From Puccinia triticina (Eukaryota; Basidiomycota; Pucciniomycetes; Pucciniales; Pucciniaceae): DNA of 64,000 nt. A program made the position numbers and the translations under genes. Shown here one piece after another: positions 40,215-51,472 of the stretch (position 1 is its first letter; every line of letters begins with the position of its first letter). The stretch lies in assembly GCF_026914185.1 (NCBI RefSeq), contig NC_070566.1:1674001-1738000 (forward strand), given 5' to 3'. Below the pieces are notes generated by a model. It did no database searches, had not been told where the DNA came from, and was given only the letters and a program-made list of their open reading frames with translations.

Positions 40215-40711
40215 GTACCCCGCTTTCACCAGGGGTGATTTTGACGCACTCTCCAGAGGGTGCCATACCGTTCCCTTTTTCCGGAACTATGCTGGATGCT
40301 TTTGGTGAAATTAGTGTAAGAAATAATGAACAATGCTTGAACTCATCCACAACTGTTCTGAAACTGATCCTGGATTCATCCATAAATCATCAAGAATTCA
40401 TGCAGAACTCAACTGGAACTCAATCAGAACACAGCTGAAACAACCAAGACACACTGGCCACGATTAAATCATAACTCAATTTGACCTGTTTTTTGATTGT
40501 GATGATTTCTTGGGATTCAATTCATATTATTCACATGCTCATGAAGGTGTTCATTGTTTTCACTTTGCTAATTTTTCCCTCATGTGCGCGCGTAAAATGT
40601 TGTTACAAATTGTAGGCTGGGCCTCTTTCAGATCAACAACACGTACACACCGGTTAGAATCATGTGAAAGGCCCACCTGAATTGTCATATTTCCCTCAAT
40701 AAAAGCAGGTA
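40215..40711. other. Flank of Helitron 3, part of a dispersed repeat
   Basis: CACCAGGGGTGATTTTGACG then CACTCTCCAGAG near 40230 is found in inverse at about 45290-45325. No gene. Confidence 0.45.
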
Positions 40712-41614
40712 TCCAAGTTTATTAAAGACACAGTTTTTCCACAAAAGAAAAAAAAAAGGTCATGGGTTCCCCCTTACAATTGGTCAAAATAAAAAAACAA
40801 AATACAAGGGTTTCCCCTTACAACAAAACAACAAAACAAACCACTGCAAAAAAAACTTGGTCAACTGCTTGCAGTTGACATGCAGGATACTCAAGCCAAG
40901 CTACCATTGTAACTCCACCTGAATGCACAAGTGCCTTTGTTGGCACAGTCACTGTGCAAGGTGCACAGTGACTGTGCATTGAAGCTTTGGTTGAGTCAAA
41001 CCTTGGGTAAGGCTGGTGTAACACCACAAGCTTCCTCAGAGTTACCACATGTCAACTGCTCACAGTTGACACACTTTTTTTTGCAGTGAACTACAAGGTT
41101 ATTCTAAATACAACATAAATGAAAAAAGTGAAATGTGAAATGCCCCCAAACAACACCAAAGGTGTTGTGAACAGCAATGGCTGTTGCATCTGGGCCAACC
41201 TCCAGCCCCCGTCAAGAGCGGGGGTCAAAAAGGAAGGGTGTTGAAGGCCCCCATCCCGTGGCAAAGGCTGCAGAACCCGGGGGGGCCCACTCTTTAGCCC
41301 CTCAAACTGTGCAAGTGCAACAGTGGAGGGGGTTGAGGACGAACCGCACGCTGGAAGTACAGCGGCAGAGGACGCCCTGTGGTATAGAATCACAACCCCC
41401 AGCTGTTTATATAGAACGACTGATCCACCCAGACCTTGCCAGACTCCACCTTGGAAGCTGCATGCAGCCTAGACAATGATACCGCCGCCGCCGCCACCGC
41501 CACACTGCTGCCTGAGTCATCACACGCGCCACGCTCCCCATTGCCTAGACACTAGCAAGGCACAACCAACAAATCTAATCCCTGTGACATCTGTACCCCG
41601 CAAGTGCTCTGATT

Positions 41615-42030
41615 GGCCGTACCGGTCATTGAGAGTTGGCGAGTCCCCTCGATGACCGGTCTGATTGGTCATCAAGAGGATATGTGAGTCCCCTCGATGA
41701 CCGGCAAAGACCGGTCATCGAGAGGAGATGTGAGTCCCCTCGATGACCGGCAAATACCGGTCATCGAGAGCTGTGAGTCATCTCAATGACCGGTCTGTGC
41801 CGGTCATCGAGAGGTGGTGAGTCCTCTCGATGACCGTTCTGACAGGTCATTGAGAGGAGATGTGAGTCCCCTCGATGACCGGCAAATACCGGTCATTGAC
41901 AGCTGTTAGTCACCACAATGACCAACACAAACTGGTCATCAAGAGCTGTGAGCCTCTCAATGACCGGTCTGACCGGTCATTGAGAGGAGATGTGAGTCCC
42001 CTCGATGACCGGCAAAGAATTGTCATTGAG
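41615..42030. repeat. CCGGTCATCGAG palindrome array 6
   Basis: Units such as CCGGTCATCGAGAGGAGATG and GTGAGTCCCCTCGATGACCG, period about 40-50 bp. It lies just before the carboxypeptidase fragment in Helitron 3. Confidence 0.88.
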
Positions 42031-42299
42031 AGATGCGAAAGCGCGTCATCCACCTGCAAGGGTCTGCATTGACGGAAAGTGAAACCTGAAACTCAATCCC
42101 AATTCATCCGCCGTTTGCGCTGCTCAAACCCTTCAAAATCCTCGTCAAACAAAAATTCAAATAGCAGGAATAACAAGAAGCCAGCACCCAATACATCCAA
42201 CTTTTATGGGTTGTCACTACCAGGCCAACCCAAGGATTCCCAGCTGATACTGTATGTATGATACCTCTCATTCTCGCCGCCCAAGTCGACAATTGAGCC

Positions 42300-43165
42300 C
42301 AAGAAGGAATCCTACAGGTACATCTGTGGAGAAAGCTTCGCTGGACAATACATACCTTATATCAGTCCATTTTTTCTGTTATTATCTCTCACTCACGCAA
42401 GCTTTAATACTAACATATCTATGCTGATGATGGTCCCACCAACCAACAGCTCAGTTCCCCACTGGATAGAATCCTGACAGGAAACGGATGCGTTGACCCG
42501 ATCAACCAATACCTGGTCTATCCAGAATTTCCCTTCAAAATCGGGCTCTTCAACCCGGCCTCAAAAGCGGCTGATATACCGTTCAAACGTATTTCATCCC
42601 CACTCGTCGTCTTCTGCACTTCCTCTTTCTCTTGCCGTGTATCAGTGTGAATTCACAGAATATCTGTCTGAACATGTACAACATTTGGCTTGCGGATACG
42701 TATCTAGCATGTGGCCTAACCAATGACTCGCCGCCACCGCTCCTGTTGCTCCCAAACTGTACAGGGGGGACTTAATTCCACAGGGATTCCTTCCAGGAGC
42801 TTAGTGGAGCCGTTGAAGTCGTTCGCGGGCCAGAAGCCTTGAAAGCCGAGCAGGCACCTGCGCAGTCAGAGAGCGCAACCTTGTCAAGTTGTTCGGTGAG
42901 TTTCACATCCATTCCAATTGCAGCATTGTACGGTGCTTGCAAGATGACAAGCAACTTCTAATGTGGTCTCTCTCTCCTACACAGATCTGTTTGAAAGTAA
43001 CGCTTTTGCTGTTGTACATAACAATCTCACCGGTAACATAGCGGCAAGTCCTCTTTGCTCCTGAGACCCAAATCTCTGTGTATATGTATGCACTGACATT
43101 AATTACCTGCATACGTGCTACTCCTCAGAAAATCCGCAAGCGCTATGATGCTTGCCCTGATAAAT
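42300..43165 (+). pseudogene. Captured fragment of a serine carboxypeptidase gene (S10)
   Basis: An exon near 42301-42363 encodes YRYICGESFAGQYIPYI, the S10 nucleophile block (GESxAG). After a probable intron ending CAACAG at 42449, the next exon gives RILTGNGCVDPINQYLVYPE. Near 43129-43161 KIRKRYDACPD matches the NVYDIRKxC segment of S10 enzymes. Order and spacing fit a gene with several short introns. The catalytic Asp and His regions are absent, and stops lie between the blocks, so no enzyme can be made. S10 carboxypeptidases are vacuolar, Golgi or secreted enzymes that remove C-terminal residues. Confidence 0.7.
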
Positions 43166-43169
43166 CAAA

Positions 43170-44640
43170 CACTCTTGGGTCCCTCATAGAGAACAAAGAG
43201 GCTGAAAAGAAGAAGCATCCCACCAAGGGTTTACTCTGGTTAACACAGTAAATTATATTTCCTTCATTTATATGTCCAACCCAAGAGCAAAAGTAACCAA
43301 TATCAAGAACTATGACAGCGGCTTGCACTTTAACTGCAAAGGTCTTCAATTAACTCAGAAAAATCCAGGTGAACAGTTGTTTTTCATTCACAAAGGCTTA
43401 TCAAGGTACTTTGAAAGATTCCCATTCACTTGTAGTAAAGCCAATATTTGGGGCAAATTTAACATTGATTACCAACACTTTAATACTAAAGAAACAGTTT
43501 GATCTGACTCTAAAGATCATCATCCTAGCTTGCCATTAAAGTGTGCCTGTATTGAGCAGATCTCTTTAAAAAATTGAGGGCCAAGGAGAAAGTTGATATT
43601 GAATTGGAAAAATGGCTCTCTGCCTTGGAAAAGATTGTTGTCAGAATCCAAAGTTTCCGCAAAAAATGAAGCTATGGCAAAGGTCTTTGAAGACATCTCA
43701 ACACCCGCAACCCAGCATTGTTTTCTCTTTAGAATATCTCACATAGAACTGTCCAATGTGAGAGGTGTCAGAAACTTTCTTTGTCTCACACTGTGTATAA
43801 TTCTGCTGTTCATTCAGGAGCTGTAATTTATCTTTCTCACTTCTTCTAATGTGGTATGAAGGAGTCTCTTTTGCCGTGTAAATTACATTGCTTTCAAATT
43901 TAATCTTTTATGTACTCTCCTAAGATTGTGCCTCATTGGTCCTGAGCTTCCCCATCCTAGAACTTGAGTATTGCATCCATTAGGCAGAAGACAAAAGCTC
44001 AGAAAGCGTGGATTTTGGACTGCCATCACCCACTCCATCATCTTTCATCAGGAAATGAGCTTTTTCAGCTCGTACCATAATTGGCCATTGGCATTTTTGG
44101 TCTGATCTGGGTACAGCTTTGTGCTTGAGGCCATCCCATTCAATATCAGCTCCTGGTCCAACACTGACAGCCTCCTCCTCCTCCTGCTCCCTTCTCTTGC
44201 TTGGCCACCACCCTGTGCCCTCTGCTCCAGATTACACAGAAGCAAAAGATAGGAAGTTGTATAATTGGCATTTGAAGTTTCCTTTGAGATTTTGATTCAT
44301 GGAAACTTGCACAATTGTGAATTTTTGTTATTGTTGGATCAAGTTGAAAGGTGTGATTTTTCAACTGTTGAAAGATTGAGGTGATTTAATTTGGTTGATG
44401 AGGATTAGAAACATTGTTGTAAACAATTATAATCATGTCTTTTGTGTGATTAATCCTGAATTTGTCTGCATATAGTACAAGTCCTTGGCTGATGAAGCTT
44501 TTCCTGGAGACTGGAGATATTTATCATTCAAATGGGTGGTGTGAGACAATTCAATAGTGAGTGAACTGTGAGTTGATTGCTATTTCTGGCTGGTATATGA
44601 GGGATATGTAGAGCTATGTATTTTGGCAGGGGTATCAAAC
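43170..44640. other. Unassigned Helitron 3 interior
   Basis: Several ORFs of 65-77 codons on both strands with no recognised family. The segment could hold further captured sequence. Confidence 0.35.
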
Positions 44641-44698
44641 ACAGAGGGTGAAAATCTGAACCTTGGATCTGCAGCGGCGAAGTCGCCCTGGCCTCTAG

Positions 44699-45798
44699 TC
44701 ATCTATAATTGAGCCAAAAAATGATGAAAATAGGGTGAAAGTCTTTGTCAAGTCAAGCTTGGAGTTTTGTTGTAGCAGATTTCAGCTAGACAATCTGGAT
44801 TCTTAACACATATAAGATTGTGATTTGTTTTTCTGGTTTTTTGTTTTTCAATGTCTCCATGCACATGCATGTGAGCTGTTTTCCATTTTTACAATGTCAC
44901 CTTTGTGTACGCGCGTACATTGTGGTGACAGATCACCAGAGGGGCCTTTCACAGCTCCATGACAAGTAAAAACTGGTCAGAAAGCCATTAAAGCCCCAGC
45001 TAGTCACATTTATGTTGTGTGAAACCCCTTGCACATAGATAAATTGATCAACATAAATTCACCGGAAATGATTGATAATTGGGCATTGAGTAAATATCAT
45101 TTCATTACAGGTTTTAATTGAGTTATCCTTAAGGAATGAAACAGTTCTATACAACATTGCATGAGGTCCTGTGATGCTTCCTCATGAATTATGAAAGACT
45201 TCCCATTGACTTCTGAATAATTTATCAATCATTTCCTAATACGCATCTGACTGACATCATACCCAGAACAACATAAAATTACATTCAGGCACTCTCTGGA
45301 GAGTGCGTCAAATCCTCCCCTGGTGTTTGCTACACAAAAGCGCCGCTTTTTGTAGCGAAGCATAGCTCTTGTGGTGTTGCCATCAATTGATTGTGAACAG
45401 TTGAGGAAGTGGAAGCAGCTACTGCTATCATGGCCTACAACTTGTGGGCCAATCCAAGTATAATAATGATAACCTGTAAATAATATGTGTTGTTTGTTAC
45501 CATGTACGGAATGAGTGGTGGCCACCTAAAAAAAACACATAGACTGTATTTGTCAACATACAGCTTTGGGTCGTTCCTGCTCTGAGCAGAGCCCCTCTTT
45601 TCAAGTCCAAGGAAAATAATGATTCTGGCAGTAATATGTAATAAAAAAATATGAGCAAGATTAAGGCAAGATTCTTGGCTTCTTGGAAATGTTCATCCCA
45701 TCCAAGGGGAAGCTCAGACAAAAGCGCTATCCACAGTTAAAGTGGAAATTGCCAAAAATACATGAAATATTTGCAATCTCTCATCCCAAGACTGCCAC
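44699..45798. other. Flank of Helitron 3, dispersed repeat, no gene
   Basis: 45285-45395 is an inverted partial copy of 39640-40260 (GACGCACTCTCC and TTGCCATCAA words). TGTGTACGCGCGTACATTGT near 44905 resembles TGTGCGCGCGTAAAATGTTG near 40583 in the same orientation. No supported ORF. Confidence 0.4.
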
Positions 45799-46482
45799 TT
45801 GTGTTGCAAGAGGACCCAGGAAACCCCCCATAAATGACTGTAACCTAGAATCCAGAATTTGACCAAAATTCATACATTTTTTGACCTCATTCATACACGT
45901 TTTGTGCGTATGCTCAGAGTATTTCCCAACTTTCCATACATTCTCCGTGCCTACCATTTTTTTCTCCGCAGGGGGCACTGGGCCTGCATAAACATAGAAA
46001 AAAAACTCAGATTGAGGATCTTTAAACCCTCTCAAGGACCGGCACACGCCAGTCATCGAGTGGGTCTCAGCCTACTCAATGGGCACAGTCCGGTCATCAA
46101 GTAGGTACACAACCCACTCAATGACTGGCACACACTGGTCATCAAGAGGGTACACAACCCACTTGATGACCAGCACAAAAGTGGGCTGAACCCCGCTCAA
46201 TGACCAGTGCGTGCCGGTCATCAAGAGGGTTGTGTGCCAAAGGGGGGGGTGCAGTGGGGTGCAAAGAGGAGCACTAGGACCTTTTCCATGTTGACTCACA
46301 TACATTTTAAGTTACTACCCTCCCATCCCCAGGCGTTTTTTCATACCTTTGTGGTGTGGATGTTTGACCAAAAAAAAGGTCAGTCATACACATTTTGTGC
46401 ATACCATTTTTGGTTTTTGCCCAAAATTCCATACATTTTGGTTACAGTCATTTATGGGGGGTATCCTGGGTCCTGTTGCAAG
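45799..46482. mobile_element. Inverted-repeat element with palindrome array 7 at its centre
   Basis: GTTGCAAGAGGACCCAGGAA and CCCCCCATAAATGACTGTAACC at the left face GGTTACAGTCATTTATGGGG and TATCCTGGGTCCTGTTGCAAG at the right. The inner arms share CATACATTTT and TTTTGTGC(A/G)TA words. A relative of the end lies at 2738. No transposase. Confidence 0.8.
46035..46230. repeat. CCGGTCATCAAG palindrome array 7
   Basis: Units such as CCAGTCATCGAGTGGGTCT, CCACTCAATGACTGGCACAC and GTGCCGGTCATCAAGAGGGT. This is the core of the element at 45799-46482. Confidence 0.8.
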
Positions 46483-46650
46483 TCCCTCTTTCAGAGGCTT
46501 GCTTTGCAAGGCGCCCCCGGTGGGTCCCCCGGCCCCTGAAATGAGGGGATTGTGTTAAGCTAGACAATTTGCTGCTTTGGGGGACTCATTCTGCAAAAGG
46601 CTTGACATGTCAGCCAGGCTGTACCACAGGCCCTCCAAAGACGTGTCAAG
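46474..46650. mobile_element. Remnant ends of the CTAACTTAACACAAG element
   Basis: CAAGTCCCTCTTTCAGAGGC to GGGGATTGTGTTAAGCTAG resembles the right end of the 4150-4934 element. GCCAGGCTGTACCACAGGCC then CTCCAAAG follows in inverse order to its left end. Confidence 0.5.
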
Positions 46651-46659
46651 TCAAAAAAA

Positions 46660-47221
46660 AAAAGAACCAGATGCATTCAGGATGTGAATTAAAAATAGAT
46701 TGTACGGAAGCTTACAGGGGACAAAAATCGCGCCAGCGCCAAATTGCGCCAACCGCGCCATCACCCCCAAAAAAATCCTCCCGAGTTCACATTGCCTCCC
46801 AAACAACCCAACCTCCTCACAACAAACACACCATAGAAGTTCACATCACAAGTTCAAAACACATTCTATTGCTGCAGAGTTCACATCACCTCCAACCAAC
46901 ATTATTTCAATCTCTATATGGTCACAGGTAGAAAACTGCACTGCTGAATTGGCCAAGGAGAAGTCTTCATACCACCTTACTCACAATGAGATATTTGGCT
47001 TTCAATCCACTAAAAGTCTTAGCTGTTTCTTCACTATTTCTACTAGAGATGTTTATTTGCTATTGATACAATGTGAAATCCCATTGAGTACTTTTGGAAC
47101 ATATCTTGTGAATCAAAAAATCAAGGAAATTCATGCGCTTAAAAGGAAAAAATTATTCCCCTCACAGGTCCAACTGTTGTGCCCCCCATTCGTCTCCAAA
47201 GATCATATTTTCAGGTTTGCC
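46660..47221 (+). other. Upstream region of the alpha-kinase relic
   Basis: The reading frame of the kinase exon is open back to 46700, but this part is Pro/Ser-rich, includes splice-like CACAG sites and is probably promoter or 5' leader with an intron rather than protein. Confidence 0.4.
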
Positions 47222-48534
47222 ATGGCTTATTGTTCTCGTTGTGGTAGTTGGAATACCCGTCCCAATGTGGGACCCTGGTGTGGGAGATGTGCGAAATCTG
47301 TACCACCTTCAAATACACCTACTAGACTTAACATGTCGCATCGTACAAAATTTCCAAATACCCAATCATCCTCTCATAGTATGTCCGATGAAAAGGATTT
47401 CTTTCAAGATGCAGTCAGATCTAAGCGCAAAAAAACACCTTCTACTTCTCCTTATCCCAAGAAAAAGCCTGCTCAATCAACCTCGAACAAGTCACGATTA
47501 TCTTCAGCCAAATCTGTATTGATTTCAATGGACTCCTCCAAGCGCTTCATTGACTGTGGCTTTGTCCTCTATCAAGATTCCAAACTTGAAAAAGATGTTG
47601 GCATCTTGAATGTCAAGCGTAAAGTCAATTTGTCTGATCCCAATTCTTTTGAAAACCTTCTTGGACAACTCTGGGACATATTCTCCCAAGAGCTTCCAAA
47701 GTACACACACATCAAACACCTCCCACCATCTGTCAAGAACTATATTAGTCTATCCGAAGGAAAAAGCCGTCTTACCAATCAAGAGTCTCTTATCTATGTC
47801 TTGGAACAATCTACCAACAAAAAGCCAGTTCAGATTGATCTTACGTATCAACATCCAGACCTTGACAATGACAAAGGATTCAAAGAATCAAACTCCGATT
47901 CCGACTCCGACTCACCACCAGCTTCAAAACCAGCACCTTCTTTATCAAGAAAGCGCCACCGTCCTTCAACTGATCCAGTCAAGGTCAGAAACCATGATCA
48001 GTGGGCTCTTGGAGGTATTGCTTGTGAGCTATCTTTCACTTGATAATACTTCACTTTTAAAACGTGCTAATTTTATTTATCAGGTACTATGCCACAACGT
48101 GGAGTCGGGGGATTGGCCACCCAATTAGGTGTTCTTGGCCAAGGAGCATCCTTTGTTGACATCAAAACCACCGGATGTTTGAATGCTAATTGTTTGATTT
48201 TTGATACTAGTATCACCTCAGCAATTGATCCCCTTGTGGCTGAAACAAAACCAATAACACTTAAGGTGTATGATAATAGAAAAATTGGACAAGGAAGTAT
48301 GCAAAGAGCTTTTAAAGCTGAGTTGAAGACCATTGAAAGCAACGGTTCTGTAACAGTTGGTGACTACGTTGCAAAGATTTGATATAACAATAAAACTCCA
48401 TTGATTGAAAACCACGCTACCAATGCCCTCATGTACCAGGCTGGTGCTTTACTCTTAACCAATTTCAAGAAGACACTAATAGAATGTTGGGTCCTCAAAG
48501 CTTACCACAAGAAAGCAAGATTGATGGATGTAAG
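47222..48534 (+). pseudogene. Alpha-kinase family gene, broken by a stop and an LTR element
   Basis: Exon 1, 47222-48014, starts MAYCSRCGSWNT and has a CxxC-x11-CxxC zinc-ribbon-like N-terminus, then a basic, Ser-rich linker. A GT-AG intron (48015-48083) joins in phase to exon 2. Exon 2 has TTGCLNANCLIF and the start of an alpha-kinase domain (KIGQGSMQRAFKAEL, DYVAKI). At 48380 the frame meets TGA; beyond it the same frame goes on with NNKTPLIENHATNALMYQAG and WVLKAYHKKARLMDG. Alpha-kinases (EF2K/MHCK type) are protein Ser/Thr kinases and are expanded in rusts as I recall. The catalytic half is missing because a gag-only LTR element sits at 48535. A possible continuation, 51805-51827, is cut by Helitron 4. 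Confidence 0.8.
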
Positions 48535-48866
48535 TGTAAGGGTTCTATGAACCCTCACTAACGACGATATCGAAAACGGCACGGGGACGAGGCTACGAGC
48601 CTTTGAAAGGTCTAGTTCCAAACGGTGGGGGCTAGATTTCAAAGGGAAGCTGGTCGGGAGAGATTAGATCTCTCCGTGTCTATCTACAATCTTTAAATAT
48701 ATGGGATGATGGAAAAAGGGAAGGGTGCTTACCTGGTCGGGAGAGATTAGATCTCTGCCCGACCAGAGAAGCAAGGAACCGGGAATAAGTACTCCTGTCT
48801 CGGGGGTCGGGGCTAAGTGATGCTGTGACCCTTTGTGTGAGGTCCCCGCGTCGAGGGGGCCTCACA
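48535..48866 (-). repeat. 3' LTR of the 3.3-kb gag-only element
   Basis: 332 bp, pair of 51473-51804. It begins TGTAAGGGTTCTATGAACCC, with a short internal palindrome, GGGTTCTATGAACCC. Confidence 0.92.
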
Positions 48867-49729
48867 GTCTCCCTCCCTATATTGAGAAGGGAGTCAGACG
48901 TTGGACGTGGACTGACAGCTGGAATCGGCCGGTAGCATTGTGAATTCTGCCACCTATTGGTGAGTTGAGTTCGGTCCGGTAATCTGGGGGAAGGACGTAG
49001 TTGAGGAGGATGGAAAGGAGATTTTTGATTCGCTATAACAGAGGAAGATCGTCGCACTCGGTTCTTCTTATAAATGAACCCGCGAGAGAAACCGGTAGTC
49101 CAGAGGCTAGTCGGTTTAGTCACTGAGGCGGAAGAGGGGAAAGGAAGATAAGAAAAGAAAGGTGAGGATGTTGGGGCCGCCGGAAGTACGAGAAAACAGG
49201 GTGTCGGCGAGTGGACTGGGATAACAATGGGGGGTGCTAATCGCGCGGAAGGTCGGTTGTCCGCCTTCCTTCGTAATGTGGTCGTCGTGAAGCCCTGGGC
49301 AGGAAGCCTAGTCCTGTGACCTGCAAAAGGGGGGCCTCGTAAGCATCTCCCTTTGTGGAACCTATGGAGGGGGTGCTCTTTGGGGGTTGCATACTCAGTC
49401 ATCTGTTGATCAGTCGCTTGGGGTCCTGGGGCGTCCCAGAAGTCCAGCAGGTTCTCTTGATAGTCCACCAAGGAAGCATTGCACACTTGTGCGTCCGCTA
49501 GTGACAGGCTTTGTTTGGTTGACTCAGAGTTGCTGGCCGTGATTGCGGGTTCGGAGTCTGATGGGATCAAGTCGTCTCTGTCGTGGTCGACGAAAACCAG
49601 GGGGTTGTCTCCGTAATCGAGGATTTCCGCCTCCATGTGTCCTTCAATCATGGCAACCGCCGATACGCCTGCCTGATCAAAGTCCAGGGCTTCATTAGCC
49701 ATTCCAGCTACTCCAGCCGCTCGACCTGT

Positions 49730-49923
49730 TGGTTTTCCCGCCACCGAAGAGGGCGGGCCTTGAGCGTTTTTCCACGCCCGTGGGGGTACGTAGTTTGCCG
49801 GTTTTGGGGGATGAATATGCAACAGTCTTGCGGTCCCGGGCATGCTCCAGCCAGGTTGCCACAGTGTTTCTTGCAGAAGTGACACTTCCCTACCGAGTCG
49901 AGGTACGAGAATAGTCTCCACAA
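49730..49923 (-). pseudogene. Gag zinc-knuckle segment in a shifted frame
   Basis: The minus-strand frame gives FSYLDSVGKCHFCKKHCGNL then AGACPGP, a CCHC-like nucleic-acid-binding knuckle expected at the Gag C-terminus. It lies in a different frame from the main gag ORF, which ends at 49890, so an indel near 49945 has shifted the frame, or a frameshift is used. A further acidic tail (AGVAGMANEALDFD) is in yet another frame within 48680-49921. Confidence 0.55.
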
Positions 49924-51251
49924 ATATGCCTCTGTGTCAAGACGAGCATGGAGGTTGGTGTGCGGCTGGTTGTTTGCCTGGCTCTTGGCATTGTCGAGAA
50001 GAACCCGTTTGTACGGCTTTTGAATTCGCTGTAGGTGAACGAGTTTGCCAGTAGGAGTTGGAAGTCCATCACTTTTGATTTGAGGCCATGGGGCAGTCCA
50101 AAGGTGACAAGCTCCGCGAGGTTGTGGTCGTCAATTGACGGTTTATCGAAGTTAATTAGGCTTTGCAGGGTTTGAGCCCGGGTGCTGTACTCCATGAAAG
50201 TTTCCAAAGGGGCCATCTCGAGGTGTTGGATTGTTTGACGGAGGTCTGATCGCCAGTTACGTGGGAGGCAGAACTCAAAGAGTCGAGCTTTGAATTCCTC
50301 CCAAGTCTTCCCGGAGAACTTGGGCGATTCATTTGAATAAAAGGAAAGAAGGTTCGTCTCGGCAATCAGCGCGCCGACTATAAGCCGTTTGTCTTCCGGG
50401 TGGTTGACGTTACGGGTTTGGAAGAAGATGGTGACCGCTTGAATCCAGGTGAGGAAAGGAGCCACTTCTTGAAAGGGACCCTTGAACTGGGGTCCGTCGC
50501 TTGTGCGGAACTTCGTCAGATCAACCCGGCCGTCTCCGCGAGCAACGTCTCCCGGGGTGGTCTCTCGCTTCACCGAAGAGATCCTAGCGATCTCCTTGAG
50601 GACTCGGAACTTCTTGGCATTGGATTTCCTCTGTTCTTCGAACCGGTCAGCGTCGATTTGGCGTTGCCTCTCGATTTCAGCGATGCGTTCCGCATCCGCC
50701 TGGCGTTGCGCTTCTGCTCGGGCTTGAGCTTGTTCTGCCTGTAATTGGGCCGATTGTAGTTGCACGGCTGTCGTTTTCTGGACCGTAAGGAGGGCTTTGA
50801 AGCAGTCAGCGATCAACATCTCGCCGTCTACCTCCTCCGTCGAGCTGGAAGCGGGGTTTTGCATTGTCTGTTGAGTCGTATAGGTAATTTGAGGAGGTAC
50901 TCCGGATGCTGTGATAGTCGCCGTCGGTGCAGGAGCCTGAGATGATAGCGAAGGTAACAACAGTGAATGTGAGGGGTTGTCTGGCAGGAATTGAAAGACC
51001 GGGGCTGATGGTGCTGGTGATTCGTTCAACTGCGACTGTTGTTGCGCAACGGGGTTTCCCGCGGCGGGAAGCGGTGAGAGGGATGGGTTTGGGTTGGGCG
51101 ACGGGACGGGGATGGGCGCCGATGAGGCGTGGATTGCGTCGAGTCGAGCTCGTCGACGGGCTGCTCGGAGGATCTCTTCGGGGTCGGTCAAGGTGAAGAG
51201 GGGGTCCTCGTTTGATTTCCGTGTGCTCATGGGTTGACACCCGGGGTCCAC
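49890..51251 (-). CDS. Gag-like capsid protein of the 3.3-kb element
   Basis: 453 codons. Residues 1-150 are Pro/Ser/Ala-rich. A Glu/Gln/Arg coiled-coil stretch (AEQAQARAEAQRQADAERIA) lies around residues 165-215. Residues about 250-430 form a Retrotrans_gag-like domain: PFLTWIQAVTIFFQTRNV, FSGKTWEEFKARLFEFCLP, ETFMEYSTRAQTLQSLINF. The C-terminus is frameshifted before the zinc knuckle. It would assemble particles, but the present copy is probably defective. Confidence 0.7.
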   Translation of the reverse strand: MDPGCQPMSTRKSNEDPLFTLTDPEEILRAARRRARLDAIHASSAPIPVPSPNPNPSLSPLPAAGNPVAQQQSQLNESPAPSAPVFQFLPDNPSHSLLLPSLSSQAPAPTATITASGVPPQITYTTQQTMQNPASSSTEEVDGEMLIADCFKALLTVQKTTAVQLQSAQLQAEQAQARAEAQRQADAERIAEIERQRQIDADRFEEQRKSNAKKFRVLKEIARISSVKRETTPGDVARGDGRVDLTKFRTSDGPQFKGPFQEVAPFLTWIQAVTIFFQTRNVNHPEDKRLIVGALIAETNLLSFYSNESPKFSGKTWEEFKARLFEFCLPRNWRSDLRQTIQHLEMAPLETFMEYSTRAQTLQSLINFDKPSIDDHNLAELVTFGLPHGLKSKVMDFQLLLANSFTYSEFKSRTNGFFSTMPRARQTTSRTPTSMLVLTQRHICGDYSRTSTR

Positions 51252-51472
51252 GGGTCAATGAGTGCGGTGCGATGGAATAGAGATGGTTGTGGGATTGGGA
51301 CGAGATAGATTGTGGGGCAGTACGAGATCGGAGCGAGGAACGGATCAATAGGATGGTCGAGGTTGAGTTCGAGAAGATGTATACGAAATCGGGACGGGAG
51401 CGGAAGGCAAGAAGAAATCGAGATCGAGAAGGGACTCCAATACCCTTGATGTTTGGAACGAGAAAAAAAAAG

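Larger units (their letters stand above)
40712..44698 (+). mobile_element. Helitron 3, non-autonomous, carries a carboxypeptidase fragment
   Basis: It starts TCCAAGTTTATTAAAGACAC after A (40711). It ends GCGGC-GAA-GTCGC (44674-44686, one G-T pair) then CCTGGCCTCTAG, followed by T (44699). 3987 bp. The first part shares GGGTTTCCCCTTACAA and CAACAGTGGAGGGGGTTGAG / GCTGGAAGTACAGC with Helitrons 2 and 4, followed by TTTATATAGAACG, which is TATA-like. Cargo: palindrome array 6 and a serine carboxypeptidase fragment. No Rep or helicase. Confidence 0.88.
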
